The notes below the pieces were generated by a model that saw only the letters and a list, made by a program, of their open reading frames with translations, did not search any database and was not told the origin of the DNA. From contig NW_025947027.1 in assembly GCF_000764305.2 (NCBI RefSeq), positions 1-64,000 of the forward strand: 64,000 nt of DNA, given 5' to 3'. The stretch is from Hyalella azteca (taxonomy: Eukaryota; Arthropoda; Malacostraca; Amphipoda; Hyalellidae). Both the position numbers and the translations under genes were made by a program. Below, in pieces: positions 23,301 through 35,780 of the stretch (the stretch's first letter is position 1; every line of letters starts with the position of its first letter).

Positions 23301-24689
23301 GCCTGGACTGCAGAGTAACTGCCGTCACGACCTCTTCAGCCTACACCTCATCTCTTGCTTGTATACAACAAAAACTATTCGCCCTGCTCGTTTGCGCAGG
23401 AATTTTTCCCTGTTGAATTTCTCTGACGAAATTAATTCCGTGCAAGTTAAACAACTGTTAATCCAGAAAAAAAAAGTATAAATACTTTTGCTGAGAGTTC
23501 AAGTCGATTCTACATGACTGAAAAAGTCTACATTTTGTGAGTAATATTATTTCGCAATGACAAATGGGATGCCACGAATGACGAATGGGATGCCCTTCCT
23601 AAATTCTAAATTTCTATCGAAAATTTTCAGTATTAATTTATCGACCAAATCTTCGGAAGCGGTAAAATATATCGATCGATAATGCCATCATTTTCATTGA
23701 TTTCGAATGTAATAAAGTGTATTTTATCTAAAAATTAATTCTTCACATATAAAGAAATATTCAATGGAATAAATATTCATTAATATTTGGATGGGTTGCA
23801 GTTGGCGGAGTGCTACGGTATGGAGTTCCACGAGGTGTCGTGTCGTAGCAATATCAACGTACAAGAGACCTTCAGAAACCTTGCCCGGGCTGTCAGAGAT
23901 CAACGGCTTGCACGGGTACCACATCCATAGTTTGATTCAAATAACTCTAGGATTACATTTGCTTATTAATCATAATATGCTCTTAGAAAATTTTAAATTA
24001 ATATTTGGTGCTTTTTCATGTCATTTACTATAATATAAATAAATGGAAAGTCTATGATATGAGTTAGATTCCTTGAGTAACTATACAAACACCCAATCAA
24101 AAGATGACCAAAAACATACCATATCCAATTAGAAGTTTTGATATCACTAGACTATTTTATGATCAAATTATAAATCTTACGTCGAGCCCAATGAAAAACA
24201 TTTAGGGATGTAGGTGCACAATTCTGCACATATTTGAACAATTTTTTAGCATAATTATTAAGCAAGTTATATAATTGTGTAACATGAGCGTTCATAATGA
24301 GGCTTTTTCTTCTCTCCACTGCCGCAAACCACATTGACACTGATGCAGTCTATCATACTGAACAATTTTGAGGTTCTTTTAAAATGCTTGCAAATGTACC
24401 CATATTATAAGAACACAAGTACACACATCGTAAATATGTTCGCTTAATATAAACCTAATAACATTTACAAGCAAGCTGATAGGGAGATTGGAATTTGGGA
24501 AGTGGCGCTAAACAAACTAGATAAAAATAATTGCCTTACCCCGTAATACGTTACTTTAAGTTTTTAATATTCAAGTTTACAATTTTAAGTAATGTGATTT
24601 TTCGGCAGGGAAGCGATGCTGACGAACGAACTGGCAACGTCGACTTGCAAGAACCTGCCCAGGCGAACTCCAAGTGCGCCTCTTGTTAA
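17357..24689 (+). CDS. Rab small GTPase, RabX4-like, 6 exons
   Basis: Exons are 17357-17480, 21955-22015, 22390-22528, 22772-22864, 23802-23915 and 24609-24689, with GT-AG introns in agreeing phases and 203 aa. G1 is GDVNVGKT (residues 15-22), switch I is [12 protein letters not shown]3 is [10 protein letters not shown]4 is NKCE (121-124) and G5 is SCRSN. The C-terminal CASC is a CXXX prenylation signal. The Rab-specific words IDFKQKI and [15 protein letters not shown] are present. [14 protein letters not shown] and LAGNKCE features point to the arthropod RabX4 type within the Rab8/35 neighbourhood; that subtype is from memory of the family. It should act in membrane traffic. Glu replaces the usual catalytic Gln (E67), and Glu replaces Asp in NKxD (E124). 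An in-frame upstream ATG (17300) is probably in the 5' UTR. Intron 1 is 4.5 kb and holds a retroelement. Confidence 0.92.
19286..19320 (-). ncRNA. Hammerhead-ribozyme-like motif, left arm
   Basis: This is the exact minus-strand counterpart of the motif at 20581-20615. It has CTGACGA, a short hairpin with CTCC, then GAAACGT. It lies in the left inverted arm of the Penelope-like element and so faces outward from it. Confidence 0.6.
19542..20482 (+). pseudogene. Penelope RT C-terminal half plus GIY-YIG endonuclease
   Basis: An uninterrupted frame begins within the RT at [14 protein letters not shown] (catalytic YVDD box). It continues through SLSFLDCNI and [14 protein letters not shown], and reaches [18 protein letters not shown] with a downstream EHKGRS. 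The last part is the GIY-YIG nuclease with the CxxC-type linker typical of Penelope-like elements. The RT fingers and palm upstream of YVDD are absent, so it cannot retrotranspose alone. The frame runs on upstream into the inverted repeat (19493-19541), but those residues are not RT. There is no stop over 310 codons, implying a fairly recent insertion. Confidence 0.85.
20581..20615 (+). ncRNA. Hammerhead-ribozyme-like motif, right arm
   Basis: The conserved core boxes are in order: CUGACGA (20584-20590), a helix II of GGAG (20592-20595) with CUCC (20601-20604), and GAAAC (20605-20609). U20591 is unpaired. The self-complementary ACGU gives a minimal helix III. GAA before box 1 can pair with UUC after U20612, the likely cleavage position, as a 3-bp helix I. 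Hammerhead motifs are established in Penelope-like element termini. Activity here is inferred; such minimal helices usually work as dimers. Confidence 0.65.
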
Positions 24690-24717
24690 CCGGTGACTCC
24701 CGTAGCTGCTGTTTAAG

Positions 24718-24905
24718 TGATAATCATCCTCATGTTGAGGTGATGATCATCCTCATGTTGAGGGGATAATCACCCCCATGATGCGAGAATATCATCCTCT
24801 TTTTGTGGAGATTTAGGTGGTAATCGTCCTTCTGTTCCTGTGGTGTTAATCATCCCTCTGTTGTGTTGCTGATCCTCTTCCTGTTATATTGATGATCGCT
24901 CAGCT
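24718..24905 (+). repeat. Degenerate tandem repeat in the Rab 3' UTR
   Basis: Units of roughly 28-32 bp share the pattern TGATAATCATCCTCATGTTG with progressive divergence, starting 28 bp after the Rab stop codon. Six or so units are recognisable. Confidence 0.6.
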
Positions 24906-24961
24906 GTTTTGATAATTACTGAAAAATGCCCTGCAAGAAATTATACCGTCGAATTATCAGT

Positions 24962-24967
24962 AATAAA
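24962..24967 (+). terminator. Likely Rab polyadenylation signal
   Basis: AATAAA lies 273 bp after the Rab stop, followed by a T-rich stretch. It is the first canonical hexamer downstream of that stop. Confidence 0.5.
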
Positions 24968-25078
24968 TTCGTCATTCTACGTGTACTAATACAGTGCTTG
25001 CCGATCGCGAACGTAACTATTCGGTGATTCTACCGTCTGATTGACATATAGGCAAGTTATTGCGTATAATTTATGAAT

Positions 25079-25108
25079 ATTGACTGCATATGAATATATG
25101 CAGTCAAT
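25079..25108. repeat. Perfect 13-bp hairpin
   Basis: ATTGACTGCATAT and its exact inverse are separated by four bases (GAAT). It lies just past the Rab 3' end. Confidence 0.8.
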
Positions 25109-25760
25109 TTTTAATTTAAGATATTGATACTTGAATTTTAAGACAGCCAATTTTAAAATGTACGACATCAATTGATAAATAGCCAATTTTAAAAGACAGC
25201 ATAACAGTTGCAAACGGAATATTCACATGTCAATAGCTACAAGAAAGAATCAGTATCAATCCATTATGAATCAGTTCACTGATTCCTATCAGAATCAGTC
25301 CGCAGTAAATATACCTCAATCTATGCACGAGGTTGAGGTAAATTCATTCCCGATTATGATTTACTTTTTTATTTTGTAAATAAGATACCGGTTAAACTGA
25401 CGTGTAAGCATAACATTTAGGGAGTAATAAATTTCTTAGCCGCTGCCAAGAAATTTACGTTCTTTATTGCTGCAGCACCTGTATGACAATACTCGCTCGA
25501 TTTGCCTACAATTTTTACCTAGATTAAGTATTTTTTGTGACAATAACATTTCAATTTATGTGAATAATTTTAAATTGTGCAATTTATTCTTCATGTCATG
25601 CATGAAGCTTGGAGATAATTCATCCCTGCGAATGCTTCCAAGTTCTGATATCAACAGCCGATTAAAATAACGTCGATTATTCTCCCATGTAATGATTTCT
25701 GTTATAAAGCTTTGAATAGTTTACAGATCACTGCACGAGCGCCGTGACACGTTCCAGAAG

Positions 25761-25888
25761 ATGATATGTTTTTCATATGTACCTAGGTCATGAAGTATGA
25801 AGATTTCTTGAACATTTGTTATTTCTTGAACGTTTCTTGTACAAAATGACATGTTTTTTGCATGTAGGTCATGTAGTATGAACATTAA
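25761..25888 (+). repeat. Short tandem duplication
   Basis: 25761-25804 and 25846-25888 share ATGTTTTT, a CATRTA word and GGTCATG(A/T)AGTATGAA(G/C)ATT. TTCTTGAAC is repeated between them. No gene is present. Confidence 0.55.
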
Positions 25889-26283
25889 ACAGGTATGAGC
25901 TATGCTGTGACTGCTGTGAGGATTATTCAACTATGCAAATTTTATATGTACTCCGAACATTTTGCGCTGATTTCAAACAATGTCTATACATTAATTATTC
26001 ATATACATGTTTTTAATTCATCATTGTTTAATAGAATGTGCCACTATAATGTGTAGATACAAATGCATTGAAAATATATTCGTTTAAATGTTCAAAATTT
26101 TGGAAGGCTTCGAGTGGAAGCACTTTAATGCATTTACAAATAGGAAAAATTACTCTGTCTATTACATATAATCATCCACCACAGATTTCTCTCATAATCT
26201 TTCCAACAATAATTATGTCAATATTTGGGTTTACCTTTCAATTAAAATTATTTAATGTTTGCGTTGTTCGAGTTTTAGTCTGT

Positions 26284-26453
26284 GGTAAACCTTGGTTGAA
26301 CTATAAAAGGTTGACCCTTGATGATTTCCGCCTTTCAGTTCAGCTTTCTTGTTACGTCCCTGAGTTCAGTGACGTCACAGGCGAACAACGAACTACATCC
26401 GCAATAATAAGCTTCTCATGGGTCAACCTTATATTAGTTCAACCATGGTGGTA
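26284..26453. mobile_element. Short palindromic-ended MITE
   Basis: The left end GGTAAACCTTGGTTGAACTA...AAGGTTGACCC pairs with the right end ACCACCATGGTTGAACTA...AAGGTTGACCC in inverted orientation, over about 40 bp. The middle has no coding frame of note. No target duplication is evident. The superfamily is undetermined. Confidence 0.7.
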
Positions 26454-27698
26454 AACAGAGTTCCATTGATGTCTCACATTCTTTATTTTACTCCGGGGTA
26501 CGGATAAATCAAGACCGAAATTTCGCCTTTCCGACGCGCTGCGTTCTTGGAAACGTAAGTTCATGTGTGGGTTTCTAGTCAATCCTGGCTTGTTCTCTCA
26601 AATTTCCTATGTACGTTTATTTAAAGTAAGTACTTATGGATATATCTTCTGCTAACTTTGACGCGGGTGCATTCATACCAATCATACAAAAGACTTAGCT
26701 GGGAAATCTAAGGGGGGGGGGCAGTCCAGAAATCTAGTTTTAGTTTTCACTTACTATAGTTATTTGTAGACTTTAGATACGGGCTAACTGAAAATTTATT
26801 ATAAATATAAAGAATCACTTGAACACTTGACATACGCATCACATGAGTTTACTGCTTGAATAATTTTATGATCCAGCATCGCTGCACAGCATCATTTTAT
26901 GATCCATCCAAAGATGCGCAGCGCTCATCTTTTTGTGGAAATTGCATATCATTTCACTATGTCAGTCCAGTAATATAATCAGTCAAGTAATAAAAATAGT
27001 TGACACACAGAAATGAATGTATGAATATTAGAAGTATTTTAGAATTTTTCTGTAGATACGCGTGCTTGCGTAAAATAAGGCTGCGTGAAATTATTGCAAA
27101 AAAGTTCAGCACGTGTCGGAAGGATGTCAAAGCCATGCTCTTGATTGCGTTCCTCGATCTAAAAAAATATCTCTAAACCTTACAGTGCGCCAGTACCAAA
27201 ATACTGCACTGCAAATTTCGTGAGGATAATAATTTATGCCTCCGTGGAGGCTTTATTGTGCATTTAATCGCTTTGTATTAATGTTACATTATTACTACGC
27301 GGTCTGTGTTTGATGTATGTGTCTGTACGTGTAGTGAGTTTGTTGGCAGCTGTGAGCTAAGAATGACTTGCTCTGAAGTTACTCAGTAGTAAACGTAAAT
27401 AAATAATTTCTATGGCTCTTTTTATTCCTTGGCGTGCATTCCCCGTTTTCTCGCCAATCACAAATGCTTTTCTTCGGGTTTCGTTATAAATTTCATGATC
27501 TTTCATAGTCGTGTGAGTGTTGGGCCTAGTTTTGCATTAACACAGGCAATGATGCGATCAAATAATCTCCCTATTCAGGAATAGTCGGCAAAAAATCGAT
27601 TATAAATATTAAGGTCACTGTTTGCTTGAATAGCAAATTAACAAGAAATTTAAAAGCAAAGTAAATTCCACCAAAAGTTCATCATATCTCAAAAAAAA

Positions 27699-27733
27699 AA
27701 AACGTTCCGGAGTTCAGCTTCATCGTCAGTTCG
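27699..27733 (-). ncRNA. Broken hammerhead-like motif
   Basis: CTGACGA is kept, but helix II has a GAAG/CTCC mismatch and the second box reads GGAAC instead of GAAAC. A core adenine is therefore lost and self-cleavage is not expected. It marks the 3' end of the second Penelope copy, followed by a 12-base poly(T) on this strand. Confidence 0.55.
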
Positions 27734-28224
27734 AAGATTCTAGAATGCAGATACAATTACAAGTTAATGCAATTGAAAGTCAAGGAACCGAAATTAAAAC
27801 CTAAATTTATAAATAAAAGACAAAGTTTAAGAAAAAAACGATCTATTCACAATTTCAAGTGGATAGGAACTAAATGCTGAATTCAAACTGGGACTCGGTT
27901 GAAAAATGTACAAGGGTCTGGAACAAGAAACGGCCATTTATAGATTTGATAACATTGCAATCGAAGAAAGACAAACTATTGTTAGATTAGCTCCATAGTA
28001 AATTTGATAGATTTATGTTGCGAGTTAGGGAATCAAAGAATGGTTTGACATGAGAGGAATGTTTGAAAATTGTACAGGTGTCATCGACGTATCTGTTATA
28101 GAATATTGGCTTAAAACTAAGAGGACCATTGGCCAGCCAAGAAACCTCGTGAAAACACAAAAAGAATCGAAAAGATTGGCTGAGCGGGAGACCCATGCCT
28201 AAAACGTCAATCTATCTGTATAAC

Positions 28225-28411
28225 TTGCCAGCAAATATGAAAAAATATAACGCAGTACTCACTGCAGTGAGTGACTGAGAGCACATGTTCTCGTCGACGA
28301 AAACTTGAGGTCACGGACAGACGGACGGACAGACGGACAGACAGACGGACGGACGGACATGGCGAGCACAATAGTGCATTTTTCCCATAAATGAGAAAAT
28401 GCGCTAAAAAT
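28225..28411 (-). mobile_element. Interspersed repeat, copy B, inserted in Penelope RT
   Basis: This copy matches 8758-8925 in inverted orientation, with an expanded GACG/GACA tetranucleotide core (28312-28369). It sits exactly between RT codons for LNYF and GKLYR, showing it inserted after the Penelope copy. T-rich sequence (about ATTTTT) at both borders may be a target duplication. Confidence 0.8.
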
Positions 28412-29345
28412 AGTTGAGAACTGATAATTCTAAAAGAGATTTGAAAATATTACGGTTTAAGACAATAAAAAAATCATAAATATATTTAAACAAAGAATTG
28501 AGGCAGGTTTAAATTGTTTCATTAAGAGGGATATTAGTAAATAAATTTTCTACTTCAAATGAGGCCAGAATCAAGTCCTGTAAAAGCCTTCGAGCGATCC
28601 ACAAACGTATAAGAATTATCAAGAGTAGACTGGTTAGTAGTAAGACAATTTAAAACCGTTACCAAAAACTTGGCAAGTTTAAAACTGGGAGTATTGTGCG
28701 CGGCAAAAATTGGTCGAACTTGAAACTTCGAGGCAAAATCAGACTTGTAAATTTTAAGTAAGCCATATAAAATACCAGGACCAGAACCAGGGGCATGAAG
28801 TTTAGAATAAGTTTCGGGTGATAAAGCAGAGGAATCTCTAAGTTTACTCAAGACGTTATTGATTTTGTCTTCTCTTTTCAAAATAGCTTTAGAGATTCGA
28901 TCTGTAATTTCAACAAATTTGGAAGGATCGGTGAGGAGTGCATTTATGCTACTGTTGTAGCGGCTACGATCCACCAGAACAACGTCTTAGCTTTTACCAG
29001 GTTTGAAAGGTTTACTTTGCCTGATCAGTTCTTTATTTTTGGCTTAGTCATTCAATACGAGTGTGTCAAGGGGTGGAAATACAGAAGAAGTATTTCAACT
29101 CCGTGACACACTTAAAATCGATTACATCAAATGTGAATTAGTAAATCTGAAATTCATCACCGTTACAGCGATAAAAGCATTATGTCTAAATGGAAAGACA
29201 ATGACAAAACAGTACGTGACAATTCTGAATAGAAAGACAATAGAGAATGTTTGAATGCCTGATATCGAAACGATGATCAGTTTAAAATAAATTGATCAAT
29301 CATTAGTGGCATTAAGTATCGAAAACTGGCTCTGCAACGGTTTAA

Positions 29346-29476
29346 GAGACAAAGCACGACAACTATAATTTGAATAATGTTTGAATTTAAAAATAAATTG
29401 TAGCAATAATTTTGTAGACAAAGCATGACAATAATAATTCGAATAATGTTTAAATGTAAAAATAAATTGTAGCAAC
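29346..29476 (+). repeat. Two-copy 70-bp tandem repeat
   Basis: 29346-29406 and 29416-29476 both run from AGACAAAGCA to AAAATAAATTGTAGCAA, with few differences. No gene is associated. Confidence 0.85.
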
Positions 29477-32400
29477 ATTCATTAAAACATAAAAATAGAA
29501 ATAGGTATATGAAGAAGAATATAAATTAAAGTTGAATGATGGCACTTCCTCTAGCTGACGATTTGTGATCGCCAACAAACTGATGTTCAATAAAAGAATT
29601 CCCTGATTTGATAAAATTAACGTCTTATGTAATCAATGATACACTGAACATGGCAAACTAAACATAAAAAATAAACCAATGCGAAACATTTATATCCTAC
29701 AAACTACGAAAATTTGGAAATGACTCGAAAATTTTCCGTCTATTAACCTGACCCATTGCTGTATTGTTCTTGTGAACAATGAGTTACTCTCTTTTTGTCG
29801 ATTTAACACCCTAAGTTTATGGAAGTTAATTTAAGGTATCAAGGTAATAGAACAGACTCTTATTTATAGTGCAAACAACATTTCTTATATTCAAATCGGG
29901 TCCCAAGAGTGCTATGTGTCACTAAAATATTCATCTTGAAGTCTAAGCGCAATCGTTGCCACCATTCAAGATATTTCGATGCCACGATTTATTAGAATTG
30001 ATGGCAGAGATCTTATATATATTCAGAGTTTTTTTATCTTCATGAGCTATACTGAAATAGAATTTATACTACAGGCATGACCAAACCTACCAGTCTAAAT
30101 CCTTCTATTGATCTGAAAACCGTCTATCTGCAGCGAATTCAACAAGGATATTATTTATTTATTGCAGAGGTGATCAGGACGTGACGGAGGCCATTGTATT
30201 AGGAGTACAAAGATGATTGCTTGCATCCAACTTGCAGAAAGTCTACTGAACGAAACCAGGTGGAAACACAATGGCCGTTGAATTTTCGATGAAGACAAAC
30301 ATAATTTGGAAACGGTGCATGATTTTTCAATGTCTCGGCACAATTGTTTTGATGAAGGCTGAAAGCTTGACGAGTCTTTTTGATATTTTCTCTAGATACA
30401 GTGCAACGCTAGACGTTAAGGGGATAAAAAATCAAGTCTTGGTACGAATATAGAACTTATATTGAATATATAGAAACTTGCAACGATTGTTTATCGCTAT
30501 ATTTGTGCTTCTAAAATTATCAATGATAATTCATGATTTTCCAACAACGTTAATAAATAACAAATACAATTTTCATCGTTATCATCACTTAAAACAGTTA
30601 TGGGTCACTAAGTATTATATATATAAGCCAACCTTGAAGCAGTGCTATATATACTTGCACATAACTTCTAGTAACTGAAAGGAAGCAGTTTTTTCAACAA
30701 ATTAAAGAATTTATATATTAAAGAATAACGTACATTCCATATTAGCTGCGGAGAGACTAATATAACTCCAGCTCCTCAGTGTGCTGCCTCGGTCGGGAAG
30801 TGCGCACTGAAATAACGAATTTAGAAGGGTTCTTATAATTTAATATATATATTTACCCATTTATCAGGTATTTGATCTCATTGTCTATTTAGACAAATTC
30901 TTAATTCAATTTAGTTAATTTTGCTCATTGTTATCGACAATTAAAATTTTATTTCAGTACAAGGCTGCAGGAGCCGTGTTTACCAAGCCTTTTAGTGCCC
31001 CTGCAAAAATTAGTTTTCTTCCAAACATGTCAAGGGCATGCAAACGCACCCTGCTTGTTATAACTCAAGTTAAATATTTGACAATTGCTTGAAAATGAAT
31101 CCTAGTGTTTCCATGTTTGTGTAAAGATATTTATAGTGTTCATTTAATCTATGATACGCCTCATGCATTTGGCTGAAAATGTGACATTCATGAGCATGAA
31201 TGACTAACTCTTCATGGAATTGGAACGAACGTACGGCATGCGCTTAATGCCTTCGCGTGCCCTCAGTTGCTCGCTGTCGGTTGGATGGAGATGACGGTGC
31301 GCTCCTCAAGTCTGCTGACAACAAATGTGAATTATTAGTAGCGGATTATTTAATACTAGAGACTCTCGATCGTTTAATTATACGTGTCATCAATCCATCC
31401 TCTGGGTTTGAGGTGAGTGCTATGATTTTTTGTTCTTGATTTACGATGTGAGATTTTCGGCTCGGTGATTGAGTCGTGATTAGAATTAAAGAGCCAGTGA
31501 TTTTTTATCACGTTCGTTCATAGGCATATTATTCTATCAATAATAATTTCATTTTTTCTTAAGTGAGCGATTGAGTAAATTTATTGCAAACTTTACGCTA
31601 GTGGAGTGATAACATCGCTTGTAATGGTGCCCAAAATATGAAACAGTTAGGAAATTTAGCGATATAACGTTGCTTGTAAATGCGCTGAAGCCATCGATTT
31701 ATCGTTGTATCTTAAAAGCCTCATTTTGTCATCGATGTCGCCTTTCTGAAGCATTCTTCGATCTTGATGCTCGTTCTGTGTTGCCGTAGGTCAAAATAAA
31801 CAAACATTTGTATGAAGCGCAGTGTGCAATGAATGAATCAGAATATAACTTTGATAAATCTTTCCCAAGATTTTGTCGCACTGGAGGTAATTTGTATTCG
31901 AGCAAAGAATTTCAGCCTATGCATCATGAAATTGATTTAAATGTTTTAACAGTTAGCTTTCTGTCTGTTCTATCTACTTATCGGAAAGTTTTGTCCAGAA
32001 GTCTTACAAGAATTGAAAAGATTCTATGAGATCTTGACAAGAAATTTTCAGTTGTTGAAATTCGATAGAAAATAGTGCCATTACAATACATCGAGGGCGT
32101 ACATGACATCCTGGCTCCCAAAGAACTCTACGGTAAATGCAACCAGCATTTGATTTACTTCAAAACTTCCTGACTCCGCAGAAAGTATGACCTGCATCTG
32201 ATTGACTTCACGCTTACTTAATTATTGCTTACTACACGAAATATTCCTCCAGCTTTGTTCAGTATCTCGCACAAAAACTCCGTCCACTTCAGCACTTTTT
32301 TGGTGGTTTCGAATTTCATGATTTCTGTCAATGTTGTTTGAAATTATGGATCAAATAGTGAATATCAACTCAGAGTGTTTTTTCGATTAACCATCATAGA

Positions 32401-35130
32401 TAAAAAAACATAACAATATAAATTAGAAAATAAAATGAGTGCGTACAGAAAAAAAATCACAACATGCTTCTCGTCTATTCAAACATCTTAGCTGAAAAAA
32501 AAAAAGAAATAAGAAAATATTTTTAAAGTGCAAAGGAAAAGAATCAGTATAAGCTACGTCTATAAAAAAGAAGAAAATCTAATTTTCAATAAAATTTCAA
32601 GCGTCAAGAATGCCGGAAGATGCCTTTTTACATTGGAGTCTGAGTTGAGCGTCGGCTATTGAGCGTACCACCCAGTAAATGGACTCATTATAGTCGACGG
32701 CTTGAGCCAAGAAAAAGAGCATCGCAAGCTCTTCAGCTTAAAAAACGGATCAAGAATACAAAGAAACAAACCAAATAACGTTTTTTTTACGTTTGACAAT
32801 ATTTTCTACCTAATTTTTTACGCGAGACTAAACATTTGAGGGTAGTTAAAAAGCTTTAATGTTTTGTTAACGAAGAAGAGAAGCAGGCAATTATTATATT
32901 TTTTATTTATTTAATTACGTATTCGACAGTTGCGAGTTTAATGACTGCCGTTCTCCTCTGCGAAAGCGTCTTTTGTCCAAACTTACTATAAATTTTTTAT
33001 CACCATATTTTCACTGTTATATATTCGTAATGCAATATATATACAAATTCATGTTGAATATTACAGCTAAGTTCATTCTTATTACCGTTATTTCATGATG
33101 AGAGGAAATTGCTTGAAAAGTATTAGTTTTTGCTCGACGTTGTATTGTTATGGCGGAATATTCAATATATTTTAAGGAATTTTCTTGCTAAATTTTATTG
33201 TTGCTGTTTGAGGTTCTTCCTACAGAACTTTATATTCCTCTTTTTCATACCAAACTGCTCTTCAAATTTCTCCTTTAAATTACTAAGCATCAGTAAAAAA
33301 CGCATCTTCCAATACTTTTCTTGTAGTAAAATTCAAGAGAAGCCTTCATTACCATTTGTCTCCTCTGTTACATTCATTCATAATTTTACATGCTTAACCA
33401 TTTCACTTTTTGCGCAATCAATCTGTTTTTGAAAGAATTTTATACTTATTTTACTTCTTTTTCGCTATCAATCGACAAATCATCTCTTGCGCCGCGCCGT
33501 CTGGATGCTCGTTAGCACCAGCACCACCATAGCTCATGTCATTAGGCAGCGCCGTAAAGAAGTGGCCGTGCATAATACATGACTGGCCCTCTGGTGGTCA
33601 CATCGTGTAACTCGCAAGTCCAGCATTCTTCAAAGACCTTCTCAAAGATACCGCTGTTCTGTGAAGAACGCTTGACAATTAGCTTTGTGATAATAATTGG
33701 AATCTACGATCTTTACTTACAAAATTATTGAAAGGATTACGAGAAATATGTTTTTCAACAATTATCAAAAATAACTTCTACGTGACTCATGTTGAAACTA
33801 ATTCATCTGCGTTCATATTTAATTCGTATACATTACTTAAGTGAGGTGGGATAGAAATACAAATAGAGATAGCAATTTTCCGGGAATACAAAAATTATCT
33901 CTTTTTCGGCTTCAAAAGGTGAATTGTTGGCCACTTCATTTCACAGGGGTTAAATGAATCCACGAGACTACATTTTCAGAGCAGAATTGGTATTCTTCTA
34001 AAGCAAAAGAAGCTAAATTCACGTATTAAGTATCCCAAAAAAGCATTAGTAAAATAAACCGAGTTTCAGAAGTCTCATATATGCTAAATATTTTTCGGGA
34101 AATTTTTTATGCTGCTAGAAAACAAAGCAATTATTGTATATTTTTGAACGCATTTAGCAGCCATATTCATTTTCAGGTAACATACCCAAATAGCACACCT
34201 CACATGCTTATTTGCTTGTCTGATTGCTTTGCCCTATGTTAAAATTCAAATTGCAAGAATGATATTAGCATGTGACACATCAAATCAATATCTGTCTTTT
34301 AAACTAAAGTACGCATTTTCAACAATGGTATAATGAAAATAAAAAGCGATGTATGCACATGATTCGATGTGCGATCCCAAAACATAGAAACTCGAGTGTA
34401 GAGACCCAAACTTATTTGCTCCCAGGAAGTTTTCAGGACGCCAAGACAGGAGCTATTGTGTTTGTGGTCAACAAATATTGCTGACATTGCAATATTGCAA
34501 ATGATTTGCAAACACTTCACGACGTGGCCAGCGATGAAGTTTGTGGAGCATGATTAGGAAGTGGCTGAAGTCAAGGCCCGTTGTTGGATAGAAAAGTATT
34601 ACCAATGAATAAGTGAGCTTTATTTACCTTAGGAACATGATTGCTTATCACCAAGTTTTATTCCATTTTAATTTAACTGAATATAATATAATACATGGAT
34701 CATCGGAGTGATTAATGCATGCAGATGCATAGGTATCAATTTAAATTATGTAATATATGAAATGAAAAAGCAAAACAATTACAAAATCCTCATAAGTTCT
34801 CAACCAAAAATCATCCCGAATTCAATGAATTCTGTTCATTGTAAACCGTGGGAAACGATAGCCAATCATTGCTAGTTCATTTTCTTTCAACAACTGTCAA
34901 GTGATTCATTCAACCATATTGTGGCAACAGCTCCGTCCCTAGCCGGATAATTGCATTTACCAATTGACTTCGTTACGAGAATTGGGTTCAAACTGCGGTG
35001 TGAGCACTGCACCTTAATTATTATGACACCCTTTTCAAAGACACCCAAGCCTGTTCAAAGGCTTGTATAGAGGCTATTGGGTTCAAGCAAGGGAACATTA
35101 TCTCAGAGTAGATCAAAGATATACTATTAG

Positions 35131-35167
35131 CTCCAGTCAATCAAAATCTTATTTCGATTGACTGGAG
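35131..35167. repeat. 12-bp hairpin
   Basis: CTCCAGTCAATC pairs with GATTGACTGGAG across a 13-base loop. Confidence 0.75.
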
Positions 35168-35743
35168 TCAAATCATACATTTTATACGTTCGACTGGGTG
35201 CTAAAATATTATTAGAGACTGCAATGGTGGTAATAACGTCGAAAAAATCGGACACATGCACAGCAACGATCGAGACCTTTGCTTCTCAGAACTGACCTTG
35301 GTAGCTATAGCCACGATTCCGGCGGGCTGCAACGCCGACTCCAGCAGCACACTATGAGACCGTAGCCCTGAAAACAGCAAGTGGCGAAGAGTGCAGTACG
35401 CTAAGGAAATCGTACAGCACAGAGCGAATAATTGTGCTTCGGCGCTCATTGCTGGAGCTTGTGATGAAGTATTTAGGCAGCTATCTTGCGCACGGTGGCT
35501 GAGGTGCACACTGCACAAGTATCTAGTGACATTAACTAAATAAATGGACTTCTGTCAATTCGAACTTGAATATGTTTTCACACTTACAGAACATAGATAA
35601 TGATGGTATGGCTATCTGAGAAAATCTAGCGTTTACCGCGAATATGGGATAATGTAAAAACTCTGCAGAAACTGCCTCATAAGTTTGGCCGCATTCAGAA
35701 TGTCGGAAAGCACGCGACTGAATTGTAAGAGAGAAGTAAGAAC

Positions 35744-35780
35744 AACTTGACATATATTATTTATTATTATATGTCAAGTT
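35744..35780. repeat. 13-bp hairpin
   Basis: AACTTGACATATA pairs with TATATGTCAAGTT across an 11-base AT-only loop. Confidence 0.75.

Larger units (their letters stand above)
27690..29040 (-). mobile_element. Second, decayed Penelope-like element
   Basis: On the minus strand, RT words appear in order: ELIRQSKPFKPGKS, VVLVDRSRYNSS, GSGPGILYGLLKIYK, ASFEVENLFTNIPLNETI, SLLELSVLNYF, GMGLPLSQSF and RYVDDT. The frame has a stop at 28987-28989, another right after NETI, and one in GKLYR*ID. The GIY-YIG domain is deleted near 27914, so the RT joins almost directly to the 3' terminal region. The 3' end is related to that of the copy at 19243-20659, but more diverged. A different repeat interrupts it at 28225-28411. 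Confidence 0.85.

Noticed and set aside
24595..24612. Alternative last Rab exon start at GGCAGGG
   Set aside because: Only the acceptor ending at 24608 keeps the phase and gives the CASC terminus.
31808..32029. 73-codon frame as a gene
   Set aside because: No homology, no convincing splice sites and a low-information composition.
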